Source of the DNA: Odobenus rosmarus divergens
Taxonomy: Eukaryota; Chordata; Mammalia; Carnivora; Odobenidae
Direction: 5' to 3'
Length of the DNA stretch: 64,000 bases
NCBI RefSeq assembly: GCF_000321225.1
Contig: NW_004450480.1
Span: 4,736,745 to 4,800,744 of the forward strand
Below, piece by piece: positions 1 to 10,560 of the stretch (its first letter is position 1; every line of letters begins with the position of its first letter). The notes under the pieces are model-generated. The model worked only from the letters and a program-made list of their open reading frames with translations. It was not told where the DNA came from and did not search any database. Both the position numbers and the translations under genes were made by a program.

Positions 1-160
1 AAGTGGTCGCTTCTCTGTTCAGAGAGTTGTTGCTACTCTCTTCTTCCATCTCCTGTTGAGTTCGTAGGTGTTCAGAATGGTTTGATCCCTATCCAGCTGA
101 ATTCCTGAGACCAGACGAAATCCAGGTCTCCTACTCCTCCGCCATCTTGCTCTGCCCCCC
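1..160 (-). mobile_element. 5' end of a carnivore-type L1, running off the left edge
   Basis: Read on the minus strand, this begins with a G run followed by GCAGAGCAAGATGGCGGAGG, the kind of start seen at the 5' UTR of full-length carnivore L1 elements. It continues with the matching early 5' UTR out to the window edge. Most L1 copies are 5' truncated, so a copy keeping its first bases may be full length. The body lies left of the window and its coding capacity cannot be judged. The family call is from memory of L1 5' ends. Confidence 0.8.
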
Positions 161-229
161 AAGCTCCTCTTGGTCACTTATTTCTAAACAATTTTCTTTT
201 GCTCTCTTCTTTTACTAAGTGCTAACAGA

Positions 230-865
230 AGAATGTTTTACAATTTCTAAATGTATGTATTTGGGGATGTGATGGTCCTGGGTTTTTTTTTTTAATCCTG
301 TTTTCTTAAGTTCTAATTTTATTGTACTCTTGTCAGACAAGACAGTCTGTATGATCTATATTTGATCCTTTGATATCTGTATGACTTAGATTCTGTAATA
401 TTTGTGGTCTCATATGTGTTGAATTTTTAAAAATCTATGTTGCACATACTTTCAAAGAGAAACAAAAGTAATACTGTCGGGTGGAGTGCTAAACTGGCAT
501 TACGTCAAACTTGTTAATTATGCTCATAGCATTTATACCTTATTAATTTTCAGCTCTTGATAGAGTGCTTTCTGAGGCAGATGTGTTAAATCTCCCTGAT
601 TGTGGACTGGATAATTTTTCTTTTTAGTTCTATTAATTTTTGACTTACATTCTGAAATTCTGTTAGGCATGTATAGGCTCAGAATAGTTCCATCTTCCTT
701 TTTGCCATTACATAACATCCTTGTTTACTTATTCTTTTATTCTTGCTATCTAATGTGATATTCATATTTTCTACAAGAGCTGCTTTTGATTAATGTTGGT
801 TTTCTATATATTTGTGTATTGCTTTAGTTTCAAATATTCTGTTTTACATGTACCTCTTGTAAGCT
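230..865 (-). mobile_element. Ancient L1 (L1M-type) ORF2 fragment, left part
   Basis: The plus strand resembles the reverse complement of old mammalian L1 ORF2 (reverse transcriptase region), with landmarks such as TTCTAATTTTATTGTACTC, GGGTGGAGTG and TTAGTTCTATTAATTTTTG. It is highly diverged, with no intact frame. The FAU retrocopy interrupts it, and the same element continues after that insertion. Sequence between 161 and 230 is unassigned. Confidence 0.65.
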
Positions 866-1422
<557 letters not shown>

Positions 1423-1560
1423 TACATCTAAGAACTTGTGCAAAGGAACTGGCAGATTGTACTCCTCTTTTTAAACGTGATTACTAATATATTTGGATTT
1501 ATTGCTCCGGCCTTTGAACTTTAGCTCTGCCATGATTTTTTTTTTCTGTCCTAGCTTCTG
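1423..1560 (-). mobile_element. Ancient L1 (L1M-type) fragment, right part
   Basis: This is the continuation of the diverged minus-strand L1 after the FAU insertion. The two sides join through the duplicated target site. Sequence from 1561 to about 1750 is unassigned. Confidence 0.55.
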
Positions 1561-1749
1561 TCATACTGGTTGAGAGTATATAGGTTTATAGCAGGGACGG
1601 GATTTCTTCTTTATGTTGCTGAAACTAGAGTTCCCCTAACTTGAGTGAGTGCCAGGCCAGATGGCAGGGGCAGGCATAAGTTCTTCTTTAGTGGCTCTCG
1701 TACTTCTCCACACAACCCTTTCAATCTGTCATGGGAGGATTATTTTGTT

Positions 1750-2240
1750 CAGTTGTTCCTTCATTCACTCATTCAACTAATATTGACCGAGGGCCTGCTA
1801 GGTACTAGGTTTTGTACTAAGTGCTAGATGGCATGTTGAATAAAATACATGTAGTTTCTACAGTCTAGTAGGGGAGCCACTCCATATATGTACACGGACA
1901 CAAGTACACAGTTTATCGTGAGCTGTAAAGGAAATCATCTGTGTGCAGTGAGAGAAGACAATAGAATGGGGTTTACTCCAACCCAGTGGCCAGGCTTTTT
2001 GAGAAGGATACGTTTAAGTGAAAGAATATGTAGAGTGGGAGATGCGGTGGGGTCTGAAAATTACTCGCAGTATGTGTTCCTCCCTTCTTCCTTGCAATAC
2101 AATCCCAAAGTGTGGGTGGGCAGAGAGACCACTCAGAATAAACCTGACAGCCTTCCTTGTAGTTGGGTGTGATCATGTGAGGAAGATTCTGGCTGAAGGG
2201 GTGCATAGGGAAGTGGTGTGCATGACTTCCGGGAAGTATC
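1750..2240 (-). mobile_element. L2 LINE remnant, 3' part
   Basis: The plus strand starts with CATTCACTCATTCAACTAAT and a 'tgctaggtactaggt' motif. This is the reverse complement of the L2 3' end (a 'cagtgcctggcacatagtaggcgctcaataaa'-like stretch followed by TGAATGAATG). It is old and diverged. The same L2 appears to continue at 2785-3225 beyond two younger insertions. Confidence 0.6.
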
Positions 2241-2279
2241 TTTAAGGGGAAGGTCATGACCTTTTCCTTTCTCTCCTTC

Positions 2280-2535
2280 CAGATGCCTAGAATGAAACAA
2301 TGACAGCTGGAACCAGAGGAGATCTCTTGAATCATGATGTGAACTTGAGGACAGAGGCCAGGAATGGTGAAGAAACAAGAAAGATAGTAGGAGTATGAGT
2401 AGTTGGTACAGTAGGCTCTTGTTCCAGCCCCATTTTACCTATGAAGATTTTTCCGTAAAAAAGAAATACATTTCTACATTTTCGACCTTTGCTATTTTTG
2501 TTTTTGGTAAACACACCCCTGAAAGCACAGAGTAT
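2280..2535 (+). mobile_element. MaLR/MLT1-type LTR fragment
   Basis: The end of this block reads like the R/U5 end of a mammalian MaLR LTR: a GTAAAAAAGAAATACATTTC polyadenylation-type segment, then a decayed 'ttaagccact' region and GGTAAACACACCCC. The upstream TCATGATGTGAACTTGAGGA also fits. The family is uncertain. It lies inside the broken L2. Confidence 0.45.
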
Positions 2536-2559
2536 TTCAGGCCCAGGGAACAGAAATCT

Positions 2560-2775
2560 TTAGAGTAGTGACTCTCGGACTTTAGAACTCAAAAAAAAAA
2601 AAAAAAAAAAAAAAATCACATGGAGAGCTTGTTAGAACACAAACATCTGGATCCCCACCCCGGCCGCCAAATTCTGATTTGTTAGGTCAGCAGTAGAACC
2701 TGAGAATTTGCGTTTCCTATAACCTCCCAGATGATGCAGAAGACCCTTGTCCCACACACTGTTCTAGGGCTCTGA
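2560..2775. mobile_element. MER5-type (hAT-Charlie) DNA transposon remnant with internal A26 run
   Basis: The order of motifs is that of non-autonomous MER5-like elements: GTAGTGACTCTCGGACTTT at the left, then TCACATGGAGAGCTTGTTAG, 'ccccaccccggccgcc', 'attctgatttgttaggtc' and 'gagaatttgcg'. A pure run of 26 A at 2591-2616 interrupts the left part. This is unusual inside a DNA transposon. Confidence 0.65.
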
Positions 2776-2784
2776 GTCAGAAGA

Positions 2785-3225
2785 GAGTTCAGTACATTTA
2801 AGGAACTGAATCCAGGCTAGATTCAGAGAATACTGGGAGGCGTGGAATAGGCTGCAAAAGTAGGCAGAGAGCCAGATCACACAGAGCTTTGTAGTCCAGA
2901 AAGAGGAATGATTTTCTTCTAAGTGCAGGAGGAAACCACTGAATAATATTGAGCAGGGAAGTAATCACATCTAAGGTTGTAGGGTCATTATCTCCTACCC
3001 GGGGAATGGATTGCAAAGGACTAGGATGTTATACCAGTCATCAAGGCCAGAAACGCTAGTGGCTTGCCCCAGGGTTGTATCAGTAGAGATGCAGTCAAGA
3101 TATTTTGGAAGAATAACAAATACTTTGCTGAAGATGCAGCGTGTGGAATAAAGGAGGAGGAGGAATCGAGGAAGTAGAATGAGTCTCAGGTTTTCATCTT
3201 GAGCAATGGGTGGAACCTGCATAAG
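2785..3225 (-). mobile_element. L2 LINE remnant, ORF2 C-terminal region
   Basis: The minus strand carries decayed L2 reverse-transcriptase C-terminal coding sequence; short stretches such as DYKALCDLALC and SVSGLDDWYNILV recall the L2 'YKALHDLA' and 'ISRLDYCNSLL' motifs. Frames are broken throughout. It is collinear with the L2 piece at 1750-2240. Confidence 0.65.
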
Positions 3226-3734
3226 ATACGCTAAGCAGATTCCTTTGCAACCGACCACAAGCCAGAATTTCCAGGGGTGGTAGTCTACCACTCCCATTTG
3301 GGAAATGCCAACCTTTCAGATTATCCTTCCACCCCACGCTATTCACTGCAATTGCCCAATAAGCCTCTGGGTGGGTTGGCCCCACCCACCTGACATCTCT
3401 TCATGAGCATTTGTGCCTTAGATGTGGTTTGGAATTATTTTGCCTGTTTTCCAGAGACAATCTCCAGAGCTTTATTTTTGTGTGTTTGTGTATGTTTGTC
3501 CTCCCTTTGGCAGGATACACTGCGATTCTTCAATCACAGGGCACAAAGAGTTCTCAGAATTCTGTAGTTCTGGAGGTGTTTGGATGTCTTGGCCAGTGTG
3601 TCCAAATGGCCTGTTTTCTAGCACATTTCAACTGTAATTCACCTCACCATGGGATGACACTCACAAGAAAAGTCATTACATTTTCTTTGGCCTTACTTCC
3701 CGTAACTTCTTGTGGCTCATAGAATAATTGTTCT
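3226..3734. other. Single-copy sequence, nothing recognised
   Basis: No repeat, splice-bounded exon or RNA gene is recognised. Small open frames on both strands show no family resemblance. Confidence 0.4.
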
Positions 3735-4250
3735 AAATGTTCAACAAGGCCCTGTATGATCTGACTCCTACCTACTCCTCCTGGCTCATCTTGGCTACTT
3801 TCCCCCCAGTTTCTTTCCACTGTAGCTATACTGAACTTCTCTCAGTTTATAAATTCAACCTGTTTTCTCCTGCCTCAGGGCCCTTGTACAAGGTATTTGC
3901 TATTTGTAGAAAACCTTTCCCTGTTGGTAACCTCGCCAATTCCCAATCATTCAGCTGAAACTTGAATAAATGACACTTACTTCTGTGGCTCTCCCATACT
4001 TTTTCCCATCCCCCTAGACTGGATAGATTTCCTTATTAAATGCTGAGACTACCTGAACTGTTATTTTTCTAATTTACCCTATTCAGTTCATTTTCTGTAG
4101 GTGCTGGTCTGTCTTTACTACTTGTCTTCTCTAGTTGACTATAAATGCTATGAGGTCAGAGACTGCATCCATCTGCCTTGCCTTTGTATATCCCCAGTGC
4201 CTGGACTGCAGCAGGTTCTCACTAAATACTTTGTTGGTTCACTGATTGAT
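3735..4250 (+). mobile_element. L2 LINE, plus-strand 3' end
   Basis: It reads in the L2 sense direction: 'aaggccctgtatgatctgactcc' matches the ORF2 C-terminal KALYDL motif, followed by 'tgcctcagggcccttgtacaaggtatttg', then the 3' UTR 'gaggtcagagactgcatccatctg' and 'ccccagtgcctggac...actaaatactttgttggttcactgat'. A 73-codon open frame at 3737-3958 is the decayed L2 ORF2 end and not a cellular gene. Confidence 0.85.
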
Positions 4251-5137
4251 TTCAACAACTGAGATACATTTATTCTTTAACACTAGAAAGAACCATCAGA
4301 GACTTCTAGCAGCTCAGATTATTTTCGGCTCTGAGATCATGCACTGATCTTATGTGTATTCCAGTGCATCTGGTGGGCAATGTAATACAGCTTCCCACAT
4401 TTTCATCTTGCTGTTTTTTTCTTTTATTTCCAACAATTTCAAACCGATGTTTACTTCCAAATTTTTTTTGCGCAGGCAAACTATTTCCCTGTCTTGCTCT
4501 TCTACCAGTTTCAATACAGGGTTCTTTTCTGTTCAAAAGTTCATCCCCTCATTCCTGTTTCTTTTCCCTTTACTAGGAGTACTTTCTGGACTTTATTTTG
4601 AATATTGCTTTACAGTCAAACATTGTCAATTCTTAAATACTCTGCCCCCACTTCAAAAGAACAAGTAGGAATGTTCTCTACAAGATACTCACCCGTTCTG
4701 TGTTGTTTGTTTGTTTGTTTGTTTCCAGCTCCCTAGATTAAACTTAACTGCCTCTATCTGCAGACTGTGAAATTTCTCTAGCTGGGAGGTTTTCTGCTCT
4801 GTGTACTTTTATGACATTTGTAAGCATTAATGATATGCTGCAGCATTTTGTAGAGTAGTATAACAGAGAATTACATATTAGAGAAAAATTAAGACCATCA
4901 AGTCTGTCATCAGGCCTCAGGAGAACTGCTGAATATTTCAAATGCGTTTAGGATTTCTATAAAATCTGGCCTGGCATTTATATGGGGTTCCAAATAGTTT
5001 CTATTGCTCTCATCTTAATGATTACTCCATTTCATGTGCTGTGGTTTTCCATTTTGCAGGAGAAATCAGCAAAAAGAAATGTATAGATCGGGTCAGAACT
5101 GGTAAAGCCAAAATTAGACTTTTTGCTTTCTCAGTTT
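4251..5137. other. Single-copy sequence with a (TTTG)n microsatellite
   Basis: No gene is recognised. A TTTG tetranucleotide run of about five units lies at 4703-4726. Confidence 0.4.
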
Positions 5138-5154
5138 AAGAAGTGAAGAGAAAA

Positions 5155-5350
5155 GGGGCACCTGGGTGACTCAGTCTGATAAGTGTCTGCCTTTGGCTCA
5201 CGTCGTGATCCCAGAGTTCTGGGATCAAGCTCTGGCATGGGGCTCCCTGATCGGTGGGGAGTCTGCTTCTCCCTCTCCCTCTGTCCCTCCCCCACTCCCC
5301 CCACTTGTTCTCTCACTTTCAAATAAATAAATAAAATCTTTTAAAAAAAA
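5155..5350 (+). mobile_element. CAN SINE with 17-bp target-site duplication
   Basis: A tRNA-derived carnivore SINE: head GGGGCACCTGGGTGACTCAG, body with 'ctgcttctccctctccctctg' and the AAATAAATAAATAAAATCTT end with A tail. The duplication AAGAAGTGAAGAGAAAA at 5138-5154 and 5349-5365 is perfect. The head differs from consensus at several sites, so the copy is not among the youngest. Confidence 0.95.
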
Positions 5351-5365
5351 GAAGTGAAGAGAAAA

Positions 5366-6190
5366 ACCTTTAGCTGCCCAATCTTCCCAAATGGTTGAGA
5401 TGATTAAATTGTAAATATCAACTAATATCTCTAACAGAAAACAAAAAACTAAAAGATGTTAATTTGCTAAAAGGCTAGAAACTGAAAACTCCTCTGGCCC
5501 TTTTGGAATATCTATCCAGTGCACACAACATTCCTGAAGAAGAGAAATTATCTCTATGTGGAAGGTAAACAAAACAAAACAAACAAACAAAAAAGTTGCA
5601 GTAAATTAGGTAAATTGCCCCAGGTCTTCTGGTTAGAGAACTGTATGAGATATAAATCTATACATAGATTGTTTCTATAGAAACACATAGAATGTTTCAT
5701 CATTTATGCTCTTACTAAGACATGAATAATTATAATTCAGACCAGCTGTCTGCCTTCAAGGAGCTTATATTCTAGTGGGGGATGGAGAAGTAAACCAATA
5801 ATACTTCAAGAAGATGACCTGAGAGATCTAGGTGCTGGGAAAAACATCAAATGGGACAAAGCAAAGAAGAGCAAGCTGGTGTAGGTAGTGGGGCTGAGGG
5901 GAGAGTACTTGATATTCATTTAAAAATTATTTTTAGATTTTTGTTATGGAAAAATTCAAACATACAAAGTAGAGAGAATAGGAAAATGAACCTCCATGTA
6001 ACCGTAGCCTCCTTCAACCTGCCGACTCATGGTCAATCTTATTTCCTCTCTGTCTCCACCAATACTGCCTGATTATTTCACTTATAAATATTTCATGATG
6101 TATTTCCAAAAGAAATAACCATTTTCTTCTTTTTATACAAACCACACCACCATTATCACATCTGAACAGAACTTAGTATTTATGATATGA
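5366..6190. other. Mixed ancient repeat sequence (L2-like, L1 3' UTR-like)
   Basis: About 5736-5905 resembles reversed L2 ('aaggagcttatattctagtggggga'). About 5925-6190 resembles an old L1 3' UTR ('ggaaaaattcaaacatacaaagtagagagaata ... ctcatggtcaatctt'). Both are weak, by-eye matches. 5366-5735 is unassigned. Confidence 0.4.
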
Positions 6191-6319
6191 TTTTAGAATT
6201 TACATTTGTGGGAAGGTCTATTGGAGGAGATACAATTTGACGAGACCAGAGTGAAAAAAGGAGCCAGCCTTGAGAAGATACGGGGATGGGACCAAACTTT
6301 AATTTTTGGTTTTCGTTTT

Positions 6320-6675
6320 TTATACAAATTCAAAAGTTTATTAGCTACAGGAAAAAAGTGATTGCTCCGAATCAATTCCTGTTGTTCCTTGCCAAACATG
6401 AAGCTCACAGAACATTTTCTATGAAGGAAGAGAAGATCTATGTTTTTGGTACAAGGTATGCTGGTTGACAGATGGATGTAGCTCAATCAATGAAGGACTA
6501 TACTTGCCTCAAAGGTGCCACACAAATATAACAGCCCCATGAACAGAAGGTTCAAAACCAGTCCTGGAATAGAACCAACTCTGAGCCCTGGTTAACCTTC
6601 TGTGTAGAAGACTACATCCGAAAGACCAACAAAATCTTTCAGCTGCTTCCTTGTTCCAAAGCTGGCCAGACTAGA
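6320..6675 (-). pseudogene. SEC61B: SEC61B processed pseudogene
   Basis: SEC61B encodes the small tail-anchored beta subunit of the Sec61 protein-conducting channel of the ER. On the minus strand, 6488-6618 matches its 3' coding half: FYTE, then PGLRVG (parent PGLKVG), then a hydrophobic stretch with LVLNLLF where the parent membrane anchor has LVMSLLF. Upstream, GCCAGCTTTGGAACAAGG at about 6645-6662 fits the preceding parental codons. Breaks are clear: the Ser codon after FYTE-Gly is TAA (plus-strand 6592-6594), and a small insertion shifts the frame within the anchor before a final TGA. The 3' UTR-like part reaches an AATAAA signal near 6339-6344. No intron is visible, fitting a processed copy. 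The 5' coding region is scrambled or lost and target duplications are not evident, so ends are approximate. The parent was compared from memory. Confidence 0.82.
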
Positions 6676-7344
6676 GATCTGGCTTTTTCGTTATTTCTCT
6701 TTTGAAGCTCTCCTTAACCACACCTTTCTGGAACCAAGAGACAAAAAATACTCTTTAAAAACCATTGGATTGCTTGCTACCACTTTGAGAAACATCTTTG
6801 TGCTTACTTGTTCTTTCTCTGGATGAAGATCAGCCAAACACAGAAGGAGCATTAATGTTCCTTTGCTGGCAGTTCCGTCCGACCTCCCAGGGGAAGGCAT
6901 TTTGCCAAGCCCTCCTCTGCCCATTTGAAATTCAAATCCCTGTATAAGCCTCAGTGCCACCTTTGTCCAGAAACCTCAAAAGCCCCGTCCATGTCGATCT
7001 GCCTTGAAATTATAAAGGGACATATTACTGCATAGGAAGATAAACTGTGTTGAAATAACATCCAGGGTGGTTGTTAAATAAATTCAGGAAAACCAGGACA
7101 TTCACTGTGAAGCCGAGACTCTGTCCTCAACTCACCTCCCAGGCAAGAGGCGGGCAGACAAGCCACATGCTGGGGGTGGACACTCTTGAACTAATGACTT
7201 CAGTTGCTGTTTGACTTCGAAACAACTAAGCTCCCCAACTTCTAGCAGCCTCTGAGCTCTTGTTCCAGGCGTCTCCAGAGATGGGATTAAAGCTTGAGCT
7301 TAAGAAAATTTTGGTTAAGTTGGGAGAATCCCATGTCCGTTTTC
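6676..7344. other. Unassigned sequence beside the SEC61B pseudogene
   Basis: It may include the scrambled 5' part of the SEC61B copy: a minus-strand ATGCCTTCCCCTGG near 6900 weakly recalls the parental start. An 89-codon minus-strand frame (6691-6960) has no recognised family. No gene is supported. Confidence 0.3.
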
Positions 7345-7500
7345 TAGCTCAGGGATTTTGTTGCTGTGCAGCCTTGGCCATCCTGAACTTTATTTTCCAT
7401 ATCCACAAAATGGGACCATTCAGGTTGGATTATACAGTTGTTTTGAGGATAAACTAAGCATGGGAAGATGCTTTGAGAAGTAAAAGGCCCAATGTAATGT
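7345..7500 (+). repeat. MIR SINE
   Basis: The order 'tgctgtgcagccttggcc', 'aactttattttccatatccacaaaatggga', 'gttgttttgaggataaac' follows the MIR sense core (acttgggcaag, cctcagtttcctcatctgtaaaatgg, gtgaggattaa). It is diverged. Confidence 0.65.
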
Positions 7501-7699
7501 AAGCTTTGAAGATCAGAAATGTGCTAGGAGGCCATGCGGCCATACTTTCTGATTGCTGAGGGATATGCTTGGCCCATTTGATTTCAAAGGAATTGACCAG
7601 GCACCTACTCTGCACTTAACATGTTTTCCCTGGTGCCAAAATATGTGTGGGTGTGAGGGGTGGTGGTGGGGAAGACAATAAACACACAAAATGATTAAA

Positions 7700-7885
7700 C
7701 AGCAATATATTGCACCATGAATCCTTGAACAAGGCTAATTTCTCCAAGCCTGAGTTTCCTTATTAATTAAATGGGGACAATAATAAGACCTATCTCATAC
7801 AATGCTTGTGAAGATTAAAAGAGAGAGAATAAGCAAAGCATTTAGCATAGTGTCTGGCACAGAAAGCTCCATAATTCTATCTACT
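7700..7885 (+). repeat. MIR SINE
   Basis: It carries the MIR core 'cctgagtttccttattaattaaatggggacaataataa', 'tgtgaagattaaaagaga' and the 3' end 'agcatttagcatagtgtctggcacagaa' in sense order. Confidence 0.85.
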
Positions 7886-8619
7886 TTTAAAAAGACTTTT
7901 AAATTTTTCTTCCTCAATAAAGGCAGTATAATTCGGATTTTTTTCCTCCCCTCTATCAGCTTTAAGAAGAGTGGATTTTTTTTTTCCTGTCAGTAATAGG
8001 AGCTATGAAGTTTGCTGAAAAGCAGTTGCTGTGCAAGAATAAGTGAGCAGAAGTCTCAGCAGGTGTGGGGAGGGCATGGAATGAGGTAGGGGAATAGTTA
8101 GGCCGATTAAGACATTATTTTAATGATTCCCAAGACAGAGGCATGGAAAAGGTGATTGAGAAGGATGATAAATGATGGAGTCCAGTCTCAGAGGAAAGAA
8201 GGGCCAGGACCAAGAATGTAGGACTTGGTGGCAGACATGAACCACCCTCTCTGTCCCTCTCCTTTCTGTGGTCAAGCGTGGTTGGCACCACCCAGTCATG
8301 GTGGCCTTTCTTACCGAGCAAACGAAGCAGAGGTGATTGCCTCTGGCTCACACTTGGCACGTGTCATGTGCTCTCTTTAGAGATGGAGGAATTACTCTCA
8401 GGAGGGAAGAGCGTGACTTTTCCGGAAGCAGGAGCTAAGGGAGACAGGGGGTGAATACAGTGAGCAATCTCAAGATGCAAGCAGCTGGTTAATTTCACCT
8501 GCCTGTTCCATATGGGAACCTGGCTTTTGATTTGAGCTCACAGGAGAGCAATGAGGTGGGGGTCGCAGGGGCTGAGGAACAGAGAGATGGTTTAGATCAG
8601 TCTACAGAATAACAGTGAC
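7886..8619. other. Single-copy sequence, nothing recognised
   Basis: No repeat or gene is recognised. Confidence 0.35.
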
Positions 8620-8830
8620 ACAGATGCTTCAAGCAATTATTATGACTAGGCACTCCATTAGGTGCTTTGCATGTCTTTTCTCCTTTAATCTTTCCAGTGA
8701 TTTGATGAAATCAGTCATGTTATTACCTTCATCGTGTAGATAAGGAAACTGAGGTTAAATAGCCAAAATTATTTAGCTAGTCAGTAGCAAAACTCAGGTT
8801 TGAAGCCAGGCTGTAGGATCCTGGAGCCCA
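8620..8830 (-). repeat. MIR SINE
   Basis: The plus strand reads as reversed MIR: 'aggtgctttgcatg', 'tcctttaatctttccagtgatttgatgaa', 'gataaggaaactgaggtt', then 'tttagctagtcagtagcaaaactcaggtttgaagccaggc'. Confidence 0.9.
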
Positions 8831-10560
8831 AGCATGAGCTCAACTGAGGATTTTGAATATATTAAGGAAACAAGAAGTGGATAAAACCCAATGAAGGAGA
8901 AAATGCAATGGATTTTGCACTTATGCCCAGGGCTTCATATTTATTTATTTAGTCTCAAAAATATGTTTTTATGGTAAACAAAACTAAGGAAGAGTGAAAC
9001 CACTTCTTTGACATAAACTATGACAAAAAGCTTTACAACTGATTGTTTTGATAAGGAAGACTATTTCTGTGTGTGTGTAAAGGAGAATTGATTATAAATG
9101 CTACAGTGAAAATTTGTCTTTTCAATGATATCCTCCTTCAAGTTACCTGTTGATGGTTGATAAATGGTAATGGGGAGTACAATAGAGTCCATCTGTTTGC
9201 GTGTCTGTGGAAACCTACCTGTCTGTGTTACACTGTCTAGTCACGCTGCTAAAAACAGCTAGACATTACACGAGGAATTATCCGACCACAAAGCAGCTAC
9301 GTGATTACTTGGAGTGATTTGGTTGTCATATCATATTCCTTTGATTCATTCTTATTTTTTGCTTTAAAGTTTCATTCCATTGAACCGTTTAGTGGTTCAT
9401 AGCGGAGCTTATAAAATAGGAAGACTTTATCACCAGATGTGATATTGTAATGTTATAAATGTGTCAGTCGTCCTAAAGAAACACAGTACTGGTGCAATAT
9501 CACTCTGCACCCGTATCTCTATTAAATAAGACCATCTTCTGCTAGATGGCAGCTTTCAAATACATTCCCTTTCTCATTCAACAGCGCAGAGCATCCATGC
9601 AGTCAGATGTTTATTTATTATGCAATTCACGCCTCTGAGGATTTACTTTTTGTTTCATGTTCCTTATCAGTGTCAATTGTAATCAATTACTTGTATAAAA
9701 CGATGGAACACCTAATTTATGACATGATGACACACAGTAGATAGACGGCGTTTCTATCTAGAATTCAGCTGAACCCCTGCGTTAGTTTTCTGCCAGAGCA
9801 AAGAGAGGGCTCTGGGGATTAGAACCAAGATGAATAAAGCATATTTTCTTTTTCTTAGTCCCCTTTCCTAACTAGTTCAACTTTTAGAAATAACATTGGC
9901 TAGCCAATGAAAACACTCCTTTGATAAAGGCTAAGAATTTAAGATAAAAAACAGCTGGGCAGGTTTTTCTTATACAAAAGGAAACAACTTTGAACTACAT
10001 AGACAATGTCATTTAAACCCAAACAGATGTGGTTTAATCTTGTTTTTGATCCTCTTGTAGATTTTTCTCAAAATGCCTGCATATGCATAGAAATGATGAC
10101 TTTCAGATGTTTGAACATAATTTGTCTCTGTTAGAATATCACCTTGGTACATAGATCATGTACACCAAATACTCCCAGTCTTTGAACACGGACAGCAGGG
10201 TACCAGGGAGAATTTATGTTGGTCTTTTGGTTTTGCCCACCAATTTTGTAAGAAACTGAAAGGGGAGAAGAAAAGCAATGGTATCCACATACTGTCATTT
10301 TCAAAACAAGAATCACATGTGTTCTCCATGACTTCAGTAAATCATGGTGATAGTTTTAGATCCTAACACTTAGAAATGCTTTTAAGATGAATCCTATCAT
10401 GTGAATGCTCTAAACATAACACACTGTTGATTTGTGCACCGTTTCGTGTCCCTGCTGATTATTATCCACTTATTATACGATATCCTCATGTATTAAGGTT
10501 TTCCCATGCCATTGCTAGGAGAAGAAACCACTGGAGCAAAACTATGTTAAAATATAAAAT
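8831..10560. other. Repeat-poor AT-rich block, candidate conserved non-coding sequence
   Basis: About 1.7 kb with no transposon and no credible coding frame. It is AT-rich and holds homeodomain- or POU-like motifs, such as TTATTATGCAATTCAC and GTCAATTGTAATCAATTACT near 9614-9690. That texture is typical of conserved non-coding elements, but motif presence alone is weak evidence. Confidence 0.35.
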
